Of a stretch of DNA of 64,000 bases, positions 7,950 to 16,110 are shown piece by piece. Both the position numbers and the translations under genes were made by a program. The notes beneath the pieces are model-generated. The model ran no database searches. It was not told the DNA's origin and was given only the letters and a program-made list of their open reading frames with translations. How positions within the stretch are numbered: the first letter of the stretch is position 1; the number at the start of each line of letters is the position of its first letter. The DNA comes from JACQFK01 sp964619955 (GTDB taxonomy: Bacteria; Planctomycetota; MHYJ01; JACPRB01), in assembly GCA_964619955.1 (NCBI GenBank), contig CAZUJF010000006.1, positions 62,001 to 126,000 of the forward strand. The letters are read 5' to 3'.

Positions 7950-8672
7950 ATGCATGCTGCTCCGAAACCCCATGCCACGGTCACTCCGGCGGTGCTTCCT
8001 GAGGCCCCTGCGATCAGGCTGCTGATGCCCGCTCCTGGGAGAGCCGGATTCCACGGCTCGCCTGCCCGCGCCCTGCCCCAGGAAAAACAAGCCGGATCGT
8101 CCCCTGCCGCATCCCGAGCCGGGGCTGCTTCGCCGGAAGCGGCGACGTCGGCAAAGCCCGGGGATCTGCGCAAACCGGGCGAGGCTTCCAGACCTGCTGG
8201 AGGGACTCCCGCGGGTGCTCAAGTCCCAGGGCGGGGAGCCGATCAATTCAAGGATCTGCCCCAGGCCCTGGGGGACGTGCTCCGGGCCACCCCCGAAAGC
8301 GAGTGGCACCGGCTCCGAGTCTTCCTCGTGAAAAGCGAGGAGGAGGGCGAACTCCTGGAACTGCTCCCCGAGATGCGGCGGGCCATGAAATTCTATCCGC
8401 AGCGCCTTACGACGCGCGTCGACCGCGGCGAGATCTCGCCCAAGGATCTCGAGCGGAGCTTCGCCCGGCTCCATGATTCCCTGCACGAGGTGAGGGCCTC
8501 TCTCCACGAGATGCGTGAGCTGGCGGGTCTGGGCGCCCCGACTGCCGCCGCGCTGCCGGGCACGGAGCCCGGCGGGGCAGTCGCGCGCTCAGCGGTCCCC
8601 GCAGTCTCCGCGGCCGGGCCCAGGCCTTCGGGTCCCCGGGAACGGCCGCTCGAGGCCGCCGCCTCCCTGTAG
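7950..8672 (+). CDS. Hypothetical accessory protein
   Basis: A 240-aa protein starting MHAAPKPHATVTP; ATG 7950 follows AGGAGG by about six bases (ATG 7944 is an alternative but too close). The N-terminal ~95 residues are Ala/Pro/Gly-rich and probably disordered. A central helical, charged domain (about 95-190: FLVKSEEEGELLELLPEMRRAMKFYP ... SLHEVRASLHEM in pieces) may be a coiled coil. The tail is disordered. First gene of the rightward accessory operon from regulatory copy 1. No family is recognised. Confidence 0.65.
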   Translation: MHAAPKPHATVTPAVLPEAPAIRLLMPAPGRAGFHGSPARALPQEKQAGSSPAASRAGAASPEAATSAKPGDLRKPGEASRPAGGTPAGAQVPGRGADQFKDLPQALGDVLRATPESEWHRLRVFLVKSEEEGELLELLPEMRRAMKFYPQRLTTRVDRGEISPKDLERSFARLHDSLHEVRASLHEMRELAGLGAPTAAALPGTEPGGAVARSAVPAVSAAGPRPSGPRERPLEAAASL

Positions 8673-9032
8673 GCCTGTAGCTCTTCGTCCCCGAGCCGTT
8701 CCGAATCGCCCCCGCGCAGCCCGCGGGGACCTGGAGCGGCGTGCCCTGGCTCTTTGAGAATTTGACGGCTTCCTCCCTCAGCGTGATTGAGGGAGGCTGA
8801 TAACGCACGCGCCTCGAGCTTGTCTCCAACCGAGAAGCCCGATGCTGCGGCACTCCACCCGAGACTTCCCCCTCTTCACTCCCTCTCCGGAGCCTCCAGC
8901 GGCCACCGGAGGGGGAGGCTTCGGGTGCCCCGGACGCCGCCGGGGATGGATGATTCCAGAGTGCCGCGGCGTCGCCGGCACCGGCGGCGTCCCTGTCGGG
9001 GATCGCCCGGTCACCTGAGGAGAAACACTCCC
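8673..9032. other. Non-coding gap with strong hairpins
   Basis: Two clear hairpins: CCTCCCTCA/TGAGGGAGG (8772-8780 and 8788-8796) with a 7-base loop, and a perfect 12-bp pair GGACGCCGCCGG/CCGGCGGCGTCC (8932-8943 and 8981-8992). The first could end the upstream transcript, but no T-run follows. GCTCTTTGA near 8750 recurs at 10558 in the next large gap, hinting at a shared promoter-like element. No gene is supported. Confidence 0.5.
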
Positions 9033-9254
9033 ATGGGGACCCCCTGCGACCGGCTGCTTGACGAGACGAGCTACGAGAGCGACGTGCTGAGAGAGGCCGC
9101 CCGGCGCCTCAATTTCATCGGAGTCCTGGCCGACCGTTACGGCCCCCCCGAGTTGCTTCGCTTCCTGGACGATCTCGCCCAGGGTTTGAAGCGCTCCGAG
9201 GGCCTGCGCCTGAGAAAGGAGCTGCTGCGCGGTCTACCCCGGACCCTCCCTTGA
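9033..9254 (+). CDS. Small hypothetical protein
   Basis: A 73-aa protein, MGTPCDRLLDETSYESDVL onward, predicted mostly alpha-helical and charged. ATG 9033 follows TGAGGAG at a spacing of about 11 bases; a longer in-frame version from 8787 would be Pro/Arg-rich low-complexity and would cover a strong hairpin, so the short form is preferred. No family is recognised. Part of the rightward accessory series. Confidence 0.6.
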   Translation: MGTPCDRLLDETSYESDVLREAARRLNFIGVLADRYGPPELLRFLDDLAQGLKRSEGLRLRKELLRGLPRTLP

Positions 9255-9404
9255 AAGGGGCGCCCGGCCTCGCGTGAGAAGTGCGAGCCCAGAGACTTCC
9301 CGTCCGGCCGCGATTTTGAAAACGCTGTGTCGGACGGGAAGGCCCTGGCCTTGTGGCCTGGATCCTGTCGCGTTCATCCACCCAACCCAGAAAGGAGCTT
9401 CCTC

Positions 9405-9869
9405 ATGGTTGCCACGCTTACCCTTCCTCTTGTTGTTCCTGCGGCGAGCCCCGGGAGTCGGCCGCCCGGCCCGCAGGCAGGCCCGCGGCCCGGCCAGGAA
9501 TCCGGGCGGAAACCCGTCGAGAAACTCGCTGAGAACCAAACCGGGGCCCCGCCGCTGGTCCCCTTCGAGGGCCGCCTGCCTGCACCGATGGTCACGTTTC
9601 TCGGTCAGCTCCCCGACTACGAACTCAGGGACGTTTCCCTGATCCAGGGCAGATTCCGCGAGGTCCGGGAACTCGCCGCCTCCGGACGCCTCCTGCATCG
9701 CTACTTGAAGGAGGGCCCGTTCATCGCCGCCCGCGGCCCGATCCTCTTCACCGAGTTTTTCCGCGTCAAGCGCGCGTTCCAGGCCGAGATCTGGCGCCTG
9801 CAGGAAAAGATCCTGCGCGCCGCCGAAGACGCCGCGCTCATTCTCCCGTCCATTTTCAATACTCTTTAA
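9405..9869 (+). CDS. Hypothetical accessory protein
   Basis: A 154-aa protein. ATG 9405 follows AGAAAGGAGCTT, a start context nearly repeated at 13697-13713. The N-terminal ~50 residues are Pro/Gly-rich. The rest (LPDYELRDVSLIQGRF, LHRYLKEGPF, FTEFFRVKRAFQAEIW) is a compact, probably helical domain. It lies 15 bp before the next gene, suggesting co-translation. No family is recognised. Confidence 0.65.
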   Translation: MVATLTLPLVVPAASPGSRPPGPQAGPRPGQESGRKPVEKLAENQTGAPPLVPFEGRLPAPMVTFLGQLPDYELRDVSLIQGRFREVRELAASGRLLHRYLKEGPFIAARGPILFTEFFRVKRAFQAEIWRLQEKILRAAEDAALILPSIFNTL

Positions 9870-9884
9870 AGGAAGGAATCAGCC

Positions 9885-10355
9885 ATGAGCCAGCCCCAGG
9901 TACTCGAACTCCAGGATCCCGATGGTGCGTACGCCCTGATCCAGGTCGTGGATGCAGGGAGCGCCCGTGTTCTCTCTTCGAACCTGCTGCGGAAGAACCG
10001 CATTCTCCAGAAAAGGGGCACCCTGAGCTGGGAGGAGGCCGCCCGGGACCAGGGCGGCTGGAGCCGGGTCGGACCTTCGGACTTCCTCGCCAGCCTTCCT
10101 GCCTCCCCGGATCCCGCGGCAGCCTCGGCCCGGCCGGGGTCGCTCGCGGCTCCGCTCCAGCTCAAGCGGGACCAGGAGCCCACGGTCCACCCCTGTCCCG
10201 GCTGCGGCCGGGAGCAGGAGGGGCAGGGAGGACCGCCGCGGGATCTCGAGGAGGCGTTCCGCCGGGCCCTGCGGTCAAAGAAGGTGCCGGCGCTGCGCCG
10301 CATCCTCAGGCTGTTCGCCCGGCTTCGGCGGGAGCGCGAAGAAGAGGCGGCCTAG
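9885..10355 (+). CDS. Hypothetical protein with CPGC motif
   Basis: A 156-aa protein starting MSQPQVLELQDPDG, with AAGGAAGG ahead of the ATG. Residues 1-70 look like a small beta-rich domain (YALIQVVDAGSARVLSS, then TLSWEEAARDQGGW). A lone HPCPGCGRE (about 103-111) could be half a metal site or a redox pair. The C-terminus is Arg-rich and helical, possibly nucleic-acid binding. It is followed after 11 bp by a strong hairpin. Confidence 0.65.
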   Translation: MSQPQVLELQDPDGAYALIQVVDAGSARVLSSNLLRKNRILQKRGTLSWEEAARDQGGWSRVGPSDFLASLPASPDPAAASARPGSLAAPLQLKRDQEPTVHPCPGCGREQEGQGGPPRDLEEAFRRALRSKKVPALRRILRLFARLRREREEEAA

Positions 10356-10366
10356 GGTTGGGGCAC

Positions 10367-10643
10367 GCCTGATTCCCTGGACTACCCGCCCGCGGCGCAG
10401 CCCAGTGAATCAGGCTGAAACCCTCACAAGCATTCCCGGCAAGCAAGCGCGCCCGGGGGCGCCCGCAGGGGGCACCCCGCGCGCAGCACTCGACCCAGGC
10501 TCCAGGCGATCCCTGGAGTGACCCGGTGCGGGGGACGCCTGCGGGCGCCCCGCATGACGCTCTTTGACATTCAGGCTGCGAGAGAACAGAAGACTTCAAT
10601 TCGCTTTTTCCGTTTGAAGGTCGCGTCTCGTTTTGGCGCGACC
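10367..10643. other. Highly structured non-coding region
   Basis: Hairpin A: GCCTGATTC/GAATCAGGC (10367-10375 and 10407-10415), extended by four more pairs. Hairpin B: a perfect 14-bp outer stem (10456-10469 with 10538-10551), then CCCCGC/GCGGGG (10475-10480, 10528-10533) and an inner CTCCAGG/CCTGGAG (10500-10506, 10512-10518). Hairpin C: GGTCGCG/CGCGACC (10619-10625, 10637-10643). No gene fits here. Candidates are a structured leader RNA, a small RNA, or a single-strand origin/oriT-like site used during transfer. Confidence 0.55.
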
Positions 10644-10729
10644 AGGTTGTCAGGCGAGCTTCCTTGGACCTGAAGTGCAGGTCGGGGACGCTTGACCTCG
10701 TTGTTGTGGGTTCGTTTTTGGAGGGCCGC

Positions 10730-11164
10730 ATGAACTCTGAAGGGCTTGTTTCCATGCTGGCGGGCCAGGAGCTTTCGGCGAAAGCCCGGATCTCCCGGAC
10801 CCCGCCGGGCGCCACGGAAACCCACCTGAGTCTGGCCGTGGACCGCAGCGTCCGTAGGACGCTCGCGTGTCTTGTTCAGATTCAGGATCCTCGCGTCGTC
10901 GCGGCCCTGGGCTACGCTCTCTTCGTGGGTCTCGCGGGAGAGCTGCTTGTCCGTCATCCGGACGGGGTCCTGCCGGTGTCCCCGGCTTACACACGCCACC
11001 TCTTCGAGGCGGCGGGGGTGGAGCTGGAAGCCGGGCAGGTCCTGCTCCTGGATGAGGCCCTGGTGCACGCGCTTGTCGAGGAGGCTCTTGGGGCCCTGCA
11101 TCAGGAGGAGGCTCTGATCCGTGACCATAAGGCGCGGCTCAGGCAGGCCCTGCTCCTGGTGTGA
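10730..11164 (+). CDS. Hypothetical accessory protein
   Basis: A 144-aa protein, MNSEGLVSMLAGQELSAK onward. ATG 10730 follows GGAGGG; an upstream in-frame ATG at 10664 has no site. The sequence is Leu/Ala/Val-rich and probably helical (VVAALGYALFVGLAGELLV, LLLDEALVHALVEEALGAL), without clear membrane segments. It is preceded by the structured region ending at 10643. No family is recognised. Confidence 0.6.
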   Translation: MNSEGLVSMLAGQELSAKARISRTPPGATETHLSLAVDRSVRRTLACLVQIQDPRVVAALGYALFVGLAGELLVRHPDGVLPVSPAYTRHLFEAAGVELEAGQVLLLDEALVHALVEEALGALHQEEALIRDHKARLRQALLLV

Positions 11165-11351
11165 CCTTTGAAGCCCCGCTCAGGAAGCTCCGCCCGGCGC
11201 AACGCTGCGCGGAGTCCTGATCCAGGATGCGGTGTCCCGGTGTTCCGGGGTTGGGCCTAGGCTAGGTATCGCACTTCTTCTCTCACTTCGGTCCCCTGCT
11301 CATGAACCACCTGCGGGGGAGTGGCTCGGTTTCGCGTCAGTTGTCGCGGAT

Positions 11352-11382
11352 CGGACTGCTCCCCGGGTGGGGGAGCGGTCCG
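11352..11382 (+). promoter_or_regulatory. 13-bp hairpin ahead of a GTG-start gene
   Basis: CGGACTGCTCCCC (11352-11364) pairs with GGGGAGCGGTCCG (11370-11382) with one G-T wobble and a 5-base loop. It lies 53 bases upstream of the GTG start at 11436 in an otherwise empty gap (11165-11435). No T-run follows, so a leader structure or protein-binding site is more likely than an intrinsic terminator. Confidence 0.45.
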
Positions 11383-11435
11383 TCCGTATCTTTGGATCGT
11401 TCCCTCTCGGGTGTTTTTATGAAAAGGAGGATGCC

Positions 11436-11780
11436 GTGCAGAAGTTGATGTCGATCTGGCCTACCCCGTGCGTTCCGAATCGACCGTTCCGTCTTTTCCG
11501 GGGCAGCCGCGAGCTCAGGCTCGAGCCGCTCTCGGAATTCCGATGGAAGGTCGTTTCAGCCTCCCCTGAGACCGGATTCCAGGCGGGCGACGAGGTCGCC
11601 CCCGTCCGGAGGCTCAGCTGGGAGCAGGCCAAGCGGCGTGTGAACAGCGACCGCTCGGCGCTGAGCCCGTCGTCCCTCATCCTCCTGCGCGGCGGTCCCG
11701 GACTGGACCTTCCGGAAGATGAGATCACGGAGCTCTTGAAGTACCGCCCGGAGCCCGAGGGGCTCCCCCCGGCAGCCTAG
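11436..11780 (+). CDS. Hypothetical accessory protein (GTG start)
   Basis: A 114-aa protein starting at GTG 11436 (VQKLMSIWPTP), chosen because AAGGAGG ends five bases before it; ATG 11448 is a second option and a longer frame from 11232 lacks a site. It has alternating beta-like segments (RPFRLFRGSRELRLEPLSEF, FRWKVVSAS) and LSPSSLILLRGGPGLDLPEDE. No family is recognised. Confidence 0.55.
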   Translation: MQKLMSIWPTPCVPNRPFRLFRGSRELRLEPLSEFRWKVVSASPETGFQAGDEVAPVRRLSWEQAKRRVNSDRSALSPSSLILLRGGPGLDLPEDEITELLKYRPEPEGLPPAA

Positions 11781-11913
11781 GCAAGCTCTCTCTGCAAGGG
11801 TCGTGAGCCACCCTTAGGGGGGCTGCGCGACCGCCTTCCTTCCCGGAGGCACATTCCCAATTTTGGGATCCTCCGGGGAAGCGGAGGATCCCATTTTTAA
11901 AGAGGAGCAAGCC

Positions 11914-12711
11914 TTGGGCATTGAAACACGTTCCGGCACTCTGGACAGCGTGACTGAACAGGGCATCGTGCTCGGCGGTGAGCGCCTCAGCTATTCCAAG
12001 TGGTTTGAGGGGCCCCGTCCGGAAGCATCTGCCCTCGGTCGCGTGCTGTGCGTCCGGGTGGACGCCGGTGAGAAGTTCACGTTCCTGAAGAGAGTCCTCA
12101 CGATGGGAGAGCCCAGCCCCGGTTGGAAGCCCCCCGAGATCCCTCCCAAGGGCTCTACGGGCGGAGGCTTCGGCCGATTTGCGGGCCGCTTTTCCCCGGA
12201 GGAGCTCACTCTTAAGCGGGAGGAAGGCCTCCGCATTGCCCGCTCGGTCGCGATCGACCGGGCGCTCACGATGGCCGAGAAGGGGATCCCGTTTGAAAAG
12301 GTTGCGGATCTTGCCTCGGCCGTGGAAGCCTGGCTGCTCCGGGGGGTAAGCACCCCGGCCGGGCAGCCGGTGCCGGCCATGCCAGTGCCCCCTCCTGGGG
12401 TCCATCCCGCAGGCCCCACCCCGCCCTCCTTGCAGAAAGCGCCGCCGCTAGAGAAAGCTCCGGCGCCTCCAGCCCCGCGCCCGGCCAAGAAGGCCCCGCG
12501 CCTGGAGCCGCGCGCTGTGAGCTCACTCTTCAATGAGGCGCTCCGCGGGAAACTCGTCGCCGGCTGGCCTGAGTTTCGGGAGGTGCTCTCCGGGCTCCTC
12601 GGCCATGAGGTGAAAGACCCTTATCGCCTGAGTCTCGATGAGTACGCCCAGGTGAAGGGCTTTTTTGAAAGGGGAGCCGAGCCGAGGCTCCTCAAGGACC
12701 CCGCTGCCTAG
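11914..12711 (+). CDS. Hypothetical accessory protein (TTG start)
   Basis: A 265-aa protein. TTG 11914 is preferred because AGAGGAG lies about seven bases ahead; an upstream ATG (11863) lacks a site. The N-terminal ~70 residues (SGTLDSVTEQGIVLGGERL, SKWFEG, LGRVLCVRVDAGEKFTF) look like a small beta-barrel, possibly OB-like as in phage/ICE single-strand-DNA accessory proteins; this is only a guess. A helical segment, a Pro-rich linker (about 155-195) and a C-terminal helical domain follow. Confidence 0.55.
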   Translation: MGIETRSGTLDSVTEQGIVLGGERLSYSKWFEGPRPEASALGRVLCVRVDAGEKFTFLKRVLTMGEPSPGWKPPEIPPKGSTGGGFGRFAGRFSPEELTLKREEGLRIARSVAIDRALTMAEKGIPFEKVADLASAVEAWLLRGVSTPAGQPVPAMPVPPPGVHPAGPTPPSLQKAPPLEKAPAPPAPRPAKKAPRLEPRAVSSLFNEALRGKLVAGWPEFREVLSGLLGHEVKDPYRLSLDEYAQVKGFFERGAEPRLLKDPAA

Positions 12712-12827
12712 AGCGATCCCTTCTCTCTCCGACCCGTGCCGTCCGGGAGGCCTGTCTTGTGATCCAAGGCAGTCCGCTTCCGAGACGGCCGGGAGCGGGC
12801 ATTTCTCAGAAAGTGAAAGGGATTTCT

Positions 12828-13697
12828 ATGCAGCCTCCAGCATCACCCGTTGTAACCCAGGGCGCGGGGCGCCCGGTTCCTGACGCCGGGGAGGGGGTCC
12901 GGCACCACTCCTTCTCCGCGATCACGACGTACTCGGAAGTCTGTTCCTTGATGTATCGCTACCGGTATATCGACCGTCTTCCGCAAGAGCGGATCGGGGC
13001 TGCCCTCGTGTTCGGCAGCGCGATGAACGAGGCGCTTGTCAGGATCGATGTAGACCTTGCCCAGGGACGCCCGCCGCACGCGGCGGCGGCCCACGAGGTC
13101 CTCCGGTCCAAGCTGGAAGCCGCGTATCGCAACCCCTCCCTCCCGGTCGAAGGCGGCCCCGGAGATTCCCAGGAAGCCGGCCTCGAGGAGTTCACGAAGA
13201 AAGGCGTGAAGCTCATCGACTACTATCTTGAGAATCTTCTTCCGGACGAGATTCCGCTGGATCTCCCCCGGCGCTTCACGATTCCCCTGCTCGGGGAGCA
13301 GGGCGAAGCGCTGCCCCGGCCGCTGGTCGGGGAACTCGACCGTGTGGTCCGCTTGAAGGACGGCCGGCTCGGCATCATCGACTGGAAAACCGCCGCCGCC
13401 CGCTGGTCGCCCGACCGGATCGCCAAAGATGAACAGGCCACCGCCTACCTGCTGGCCGGCTCGTTCATGCTGGATCAGCGCCCCGCTTTCTTCCGTTACG
13501 ACCTGCTGCTCAAGACGGTAAAACCGGCCATCGAGCGGTATTACGCAGACCGGACGGAAGCGGACACCCGGCGTTTTCTGAACAAAGTGAGGGTCGTCGA
13601 CCGCGCCATCGGGGCGGGGGTCTTCGTCCCGAACGACCGTTCGTTCGCCTGCCCCACCTGTCCGTACCGGGGGGCTTGCGAAAAGTGGGAATCCTGA
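12828..13697 (+). CDS. PD-(D/E)XK nuclease, RecB/Cas4-like
   Basis: A 289-aa protein with the PDDEXK_1 (RecB/AddB/Cas4) signature: HHSFSAITTYSEVCSLMYRYRYI (in pieces, about 27-49), the metal-binding core VGELDRVVRLKDGRLGIIDWKT (catalytic GELD and IDWKT; about 173-195) and a C-terminal cluster with SFACPTCPYRGACEKW, giving four Cys with the early Cys, typical of Fe-S RecB/Cas4 nucleases. Expected role: exonuclease/recombination in element DNA metabolism, near ssb. ATG 12828 follows GAAAGGGA. Confidence 0.8.
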   Translation: MQPPASPVVTQGAGRPVPDAGEGVRHHSFSAITTYSEVCSLMYRYRYIDRLPQERIGAALVFGSAMNEALVRIDVDLAQGRPPHAAAAHEVLRSKLEAAYRNPSLPVEGGPGDSQEAGLEEFTKKGVKLIDYYLENLLPDEIPLDLPRRFTIPLLGEQGEALPRPLVGELDRVVRLKDGRLGIIDWKTAAARWSPDRIAKDEQATAYLLAGSFMLDQRPAFFRYDLLLKTVKPAIERYYADRTEADTRRFLNKVRVVDRAIGAGVFVPNDRSFACPTCPYRGACEKWES

Positions 13698-13710
13698 GAA
13701 AGGAGCTTTC

Positions 13711-13728
13711 ATGAGCCAGGCTCCGTGA
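13711..13728 (+). other. Five-codon mini-ORF with good RBS
   Basis: ATGAGCCAGGCTCCGTGA follows AAGGAG at normal spacing just after the nuclease gene. It could be a leader ORF or the stump of a decayed gene; the same start context (AGAAAGGAGCTT...CATG) opens the gene at 9405, and MSQ also begins the protein at 9885. The following 170 bases before ssb carry no gene. Confidence 0.25.
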
Positions 13729-13823
13729 GGTCCTGGACCGCCCGGCGGCTCGTAAGAGCCCGCTTCATCAAGCGCGGTACCCGGTGCGGTCCCTGGACGT
13801 CCGGGGCAGTCCCGACTCCTGTT

Positions 13824-13845
13824 CCCCAGGCCCGTGGGGGTTTTT
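13824..13845 (+). terminator. Intrinsic terminator ahead of ssb
   Basis: CCCCA (13824-13828) pairs with TGGGG (13835-13839), followed by G and TTTTT (13841-13845). The stem is short, but the T-run directly after it fits an intrinsic terminator or attenuator between the nuclease gene and ssb. Confidence 0.5.
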
Positions 13846-13899
13846 CGTTGCCTCCCCCGGCCGGTCCGCTGGGGGGCCTGTCCAAGACTCGGAGTTTGT

Positions 13900-14415
13900 A
13901 TGGCCAATTTCAACCAGGTCGTGCTCGTGGGTCGCCTGACACGAGACCCTGAGCTGCGCTACACGAACGAAGGCAAACCCGTCTGCGAATTCACCCTCGC
14001 CGCCAATCGCAAGTTCACCCGGAAAAGCGGGGAAGCGGTGGAGGAAGTGACGTTTGTGGACGTGGTCACCTGGAACCGTGTGGCCGAGATCACCGCGGAG
14101 TTCCTGAAAAAGGGCCGGGAGGTCCTCGTCTCGGGCTCCCTCACCCAGGACCGCTGGGTGGATGCCCAGACCCAGCAGAACCGCTCGAAGCTGCGCGTCG
14201 TCGCCGGCACCCTGCAGTTCCTGGGGGGCGGCTCGAAGGATGATGCTCCGGCGGAGGGCGAAGGGGCTGTCGAGGGAAGCCCGGAAGCGGCGGAGGCCGT
14301 GACGGCTCCCGCGCCCGTGCCCGCAGCGGTCCCTGCCGCCATCCCCGCCCGTGTCCCGGCCCCGAAGAAGGCCGCTCCGGGCCCCGTGCAGGGAAAGACG
14401 TACGTCCGGCGCTAG
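13900..14415 (+). CDS. ssb: Single-stranded DNA-binding protein
   Basis: A 171-aa SSB. The OB fold is clear: MANFNQVVLVGRLTRDPEL, FTLAANRKF, FVDVVTWNRVAEITAEFLKKG, VLVSGSLTQDRW (residues 1-105). The tail is Ala/Pro-rich. It ends GKTYVRR and lacks the acidic DDxPF tip that bacterial SSBs use to dock partner proteins, so it may not recruit the host repair proteome. It would coat transferred single strands. ATG 13900 fits the family start; no strong RBS. Confidence 0.93.
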   Translation: MANFNQVVLVGRLTRDPELRYTNEGKPVCEFTLAANRKFTRKSGEAVEEVTFVDVVTWNRVAEITAEFLKKGREVLVSGSLTQDRWVDAQTQQNRSKLRVVAGTLQFLGGGSKDDAPAEGEGAVEGSPEAAEAVTAPAPVPAAVPAAIPARVPAPKKAAPGPVQGKTYVRR

Positions 14416-14559
14416 AAGTTAACAGGAGCGTCCTGAGGGGCTGTGTCTCGCAGGGTTCCGCCTGGGTCCGCAACGCGGGGACCTTTGCCGGAACTTCCTG
14501 CAGCTCAGATCCCGCGAGTAGGGTTCATCAGTCATCCCAGAGGCACTTGGAGAAATGCC

Positions 14560-14964
14560 ATGCGATTTGCCATGGCCCAAGGCTTCTTCAAGAAGATCGG
14601 CTTGGGGCTCCCCGCGCTCTTCCGGATCCGCCTTCGGGCTGCGATCCGGCGGGGCCGTGGGATCCTGGGCGGCCTGTTCTTGAGAGGTCTCGAGGAGGGG
14701 AGGGGGTTCCTTCGGGGACTTCTTTCCCGCACATTCCCTGAAGTGTCGTACAGCTACCTCCAGCATCTCGCGCGCTTGCGTACGCTCGAAGGCGCACTCG
14801 CCGCCGATCTCGGGAGTCTGGCCCAGGCTGCGCTTGGGCAGGGACTCCGGGAGCGCTCGCGGCAGTACGCCCGCCAGGCGTTCGTCCACTGGTGCCGGGC
14901 CCGCCGTGCTGAAGCGAGGCTCCTCCGGAAGCCGGGGGATCCCGTTCGGCAGGCGGCCTTGTAG
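14560..14964 (+). CDS. Hypothetical basic protein
   Basis: A 134-aa very basic protein (MRFAMAQGFFKKIGLGLPAL, then RIRLRAAIRRGRGI). GGAG lies eight bases before ATG 14560. Two Arg/Leu-rich helices with SYSYLQHLARLRTLEGAL in the middle suggest nucleic-acid or membrane-surface binding. It sits between ssb and the DUF932 gene. No family is recognised. Confidence 0.55.
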   Translation: MRFAMAQGFFKKIGLGLPALFRIRLRAAIRRGRGILGGLFLRGLEEGRGFLRGLLSRTFPEVSYSYLQHLARLRTLEGALAADLGSLAQAALGQGLRERSRQYARQAFVHWCRARRAEARLLRKPGDPVRQAAL

Positions 14965-15074
14965 GTCCGGTCTGTAGTTTCTGCGGTTGCTGTGGTTTCG
15001 GTGGTTCTTGGGCCCGTCCCCGTCGCTGCTCCCTTGGGGGGGCGGGGCGGGGGCGGGGTCCCTGTGCATTTGAA

Positions 15075-15094
15075 GGAAGCCCGCTGGGGCTTCC
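15075..15094 (+). promoter_or_regulatory. 8-bp hairpin just before the DUF932 gene
   Basis: GGAAGCCC (15075-15082) and GGGCTTCC (15087-15094) with a GCTG loop lie immediately before the ribosome-binding site (GGAAGGAG) of the gene at 15109. It may tune translation. Confidence 0.4.
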
Positions 15095-15108
15095 GGAAGG
15101 AGTCTGTC

Positions 15109-16080
15109 ATGCCCGCGAATGTTGAGACCATGATGTATCACGGGAAGAAGCCCTGGCATGGCCTGGGCACCCCGCTTGAGCAGCCGGCGACGGCGGCGCA
15201 GGCGATCGAGGCCGCGTCGCTGGGCTGGAGCGTCGAGCTTCATCCTGTCTATTCCAATGAGCAGCTCGTGATGCATGCCATGGGGGTCGTCCGCATGGAC
15301 CGGCTCGAACCCCTTGCGGTCGTCGGTCGTCGCTACGTGCCGATCCAGAACGCCGAAGCCTTCTCCTTCTTCGACCAGGTGGTGGGGGAGGGTCACGCGA
15401 TCTACGAGACGGCCGGGGCGCTTGACCGGGGCCGGAGGATCTGGCTGCTGGCCCGGATCCCGGGCGATATCTGGGTGACCCACGAGGATAACGTGGGCAA
15501 ATACCTGCTGCTGACCAACAGCCATGACGGGAAGAGTCCGCTGCGGGCACTCTTCACGCCCATCCGGGTCGTCTGCGAGAACACGCTTCGGGCCGCGCTT
15601 CAGGGTGGCACCGCCGGAGGCCAGGGCAGCAGCGGCGGCGTGTCCATCCGGCATGTCGGCAACATCCACGAGAAGGCGCAGGAGGCCCGGCGCGTGCTGG
15701 GGCTTTCCGTGAAGTACTACGACGCGTTCGGGGAGCAGGCGGGGGCGTTTGTCCGCCGGGACCTCTCAAGCGCCGAAGTAGTCGCGTACTTCAAGTCTCT
15801 CGTGCCTGATCCTGTGAATGCGGACCCTGCTCAAGCGCGGGGGACCCGCGAGACGCTCGGTCGACTGTTTGAGTCGGGGAAGGGGAACGCCCTTCCCAGC
15901 GTCCGGGGCACGCTCTGGACGGCGATGAATGCCGTCACCGAGCTCATCGATCACGAGCGGCCCACCCGTGCTCCGAAGGCGGGAAGCGGGCCGCTCCAGC
16001 GCTGGAAGAGCGCTCAGTTTGGTTCGGGCGCCCGGCTCCGCGAGGAGGCCTGGAAGCAGGCGCTCGCTCTGCTGGGCTAA
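15109..16080 (+). CDS. DUF932 / phage-plasmid-like protein
   Basis: A 323-aa protein of the DUF932 (TIGR03299 phage/plasmid-like) type. The N-terminal MMYHGKKPWHGLGTPL matches the family's PWHGLG signature. Further hallmarks are LLLTNSHDGKSPLRALFTPIRVVCENTL in pieces (about 125-155) and IRHVGNIHEKAQEARRVLGL. These proteins are frequent on plasmids, phages and ICEs; the biochemical role is not established. ATG 15109 follows GGAAGGAG. Confidence 0.85.
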   Translation: MPANVETMMYHGKKPWHGLGTPLEQPATAAQAIEAASLGWSVELHPVYSNEQLVMHAMGVVRMDRLEPLAVVGRRYVPIQNAEAFSFFDQVVGEGHAIYETAGALDRGRRIWLLARIPGDIWVTHEDNVGKYLLLTNSHDGKSPLRALFTPIRVVCENTLRAALQGGTAGGQGSSGGVSIRHVGNIHEKAQEARRVLGLSVKYYDAFGEQAGAFVRRDLSSAEVVAYFKSLVPDPVNADPAQARGTRETLGRLFESGKGNALPSVRGTLWTAMNAVTELIDHERPTRAPKAGSGPLQRWKSAQFGSGARLREEAWKQALALLG

Positions 16081-16110
16081 GCGTTCCTGGAATTTGAAGG
16101 AGTGTCCGGC

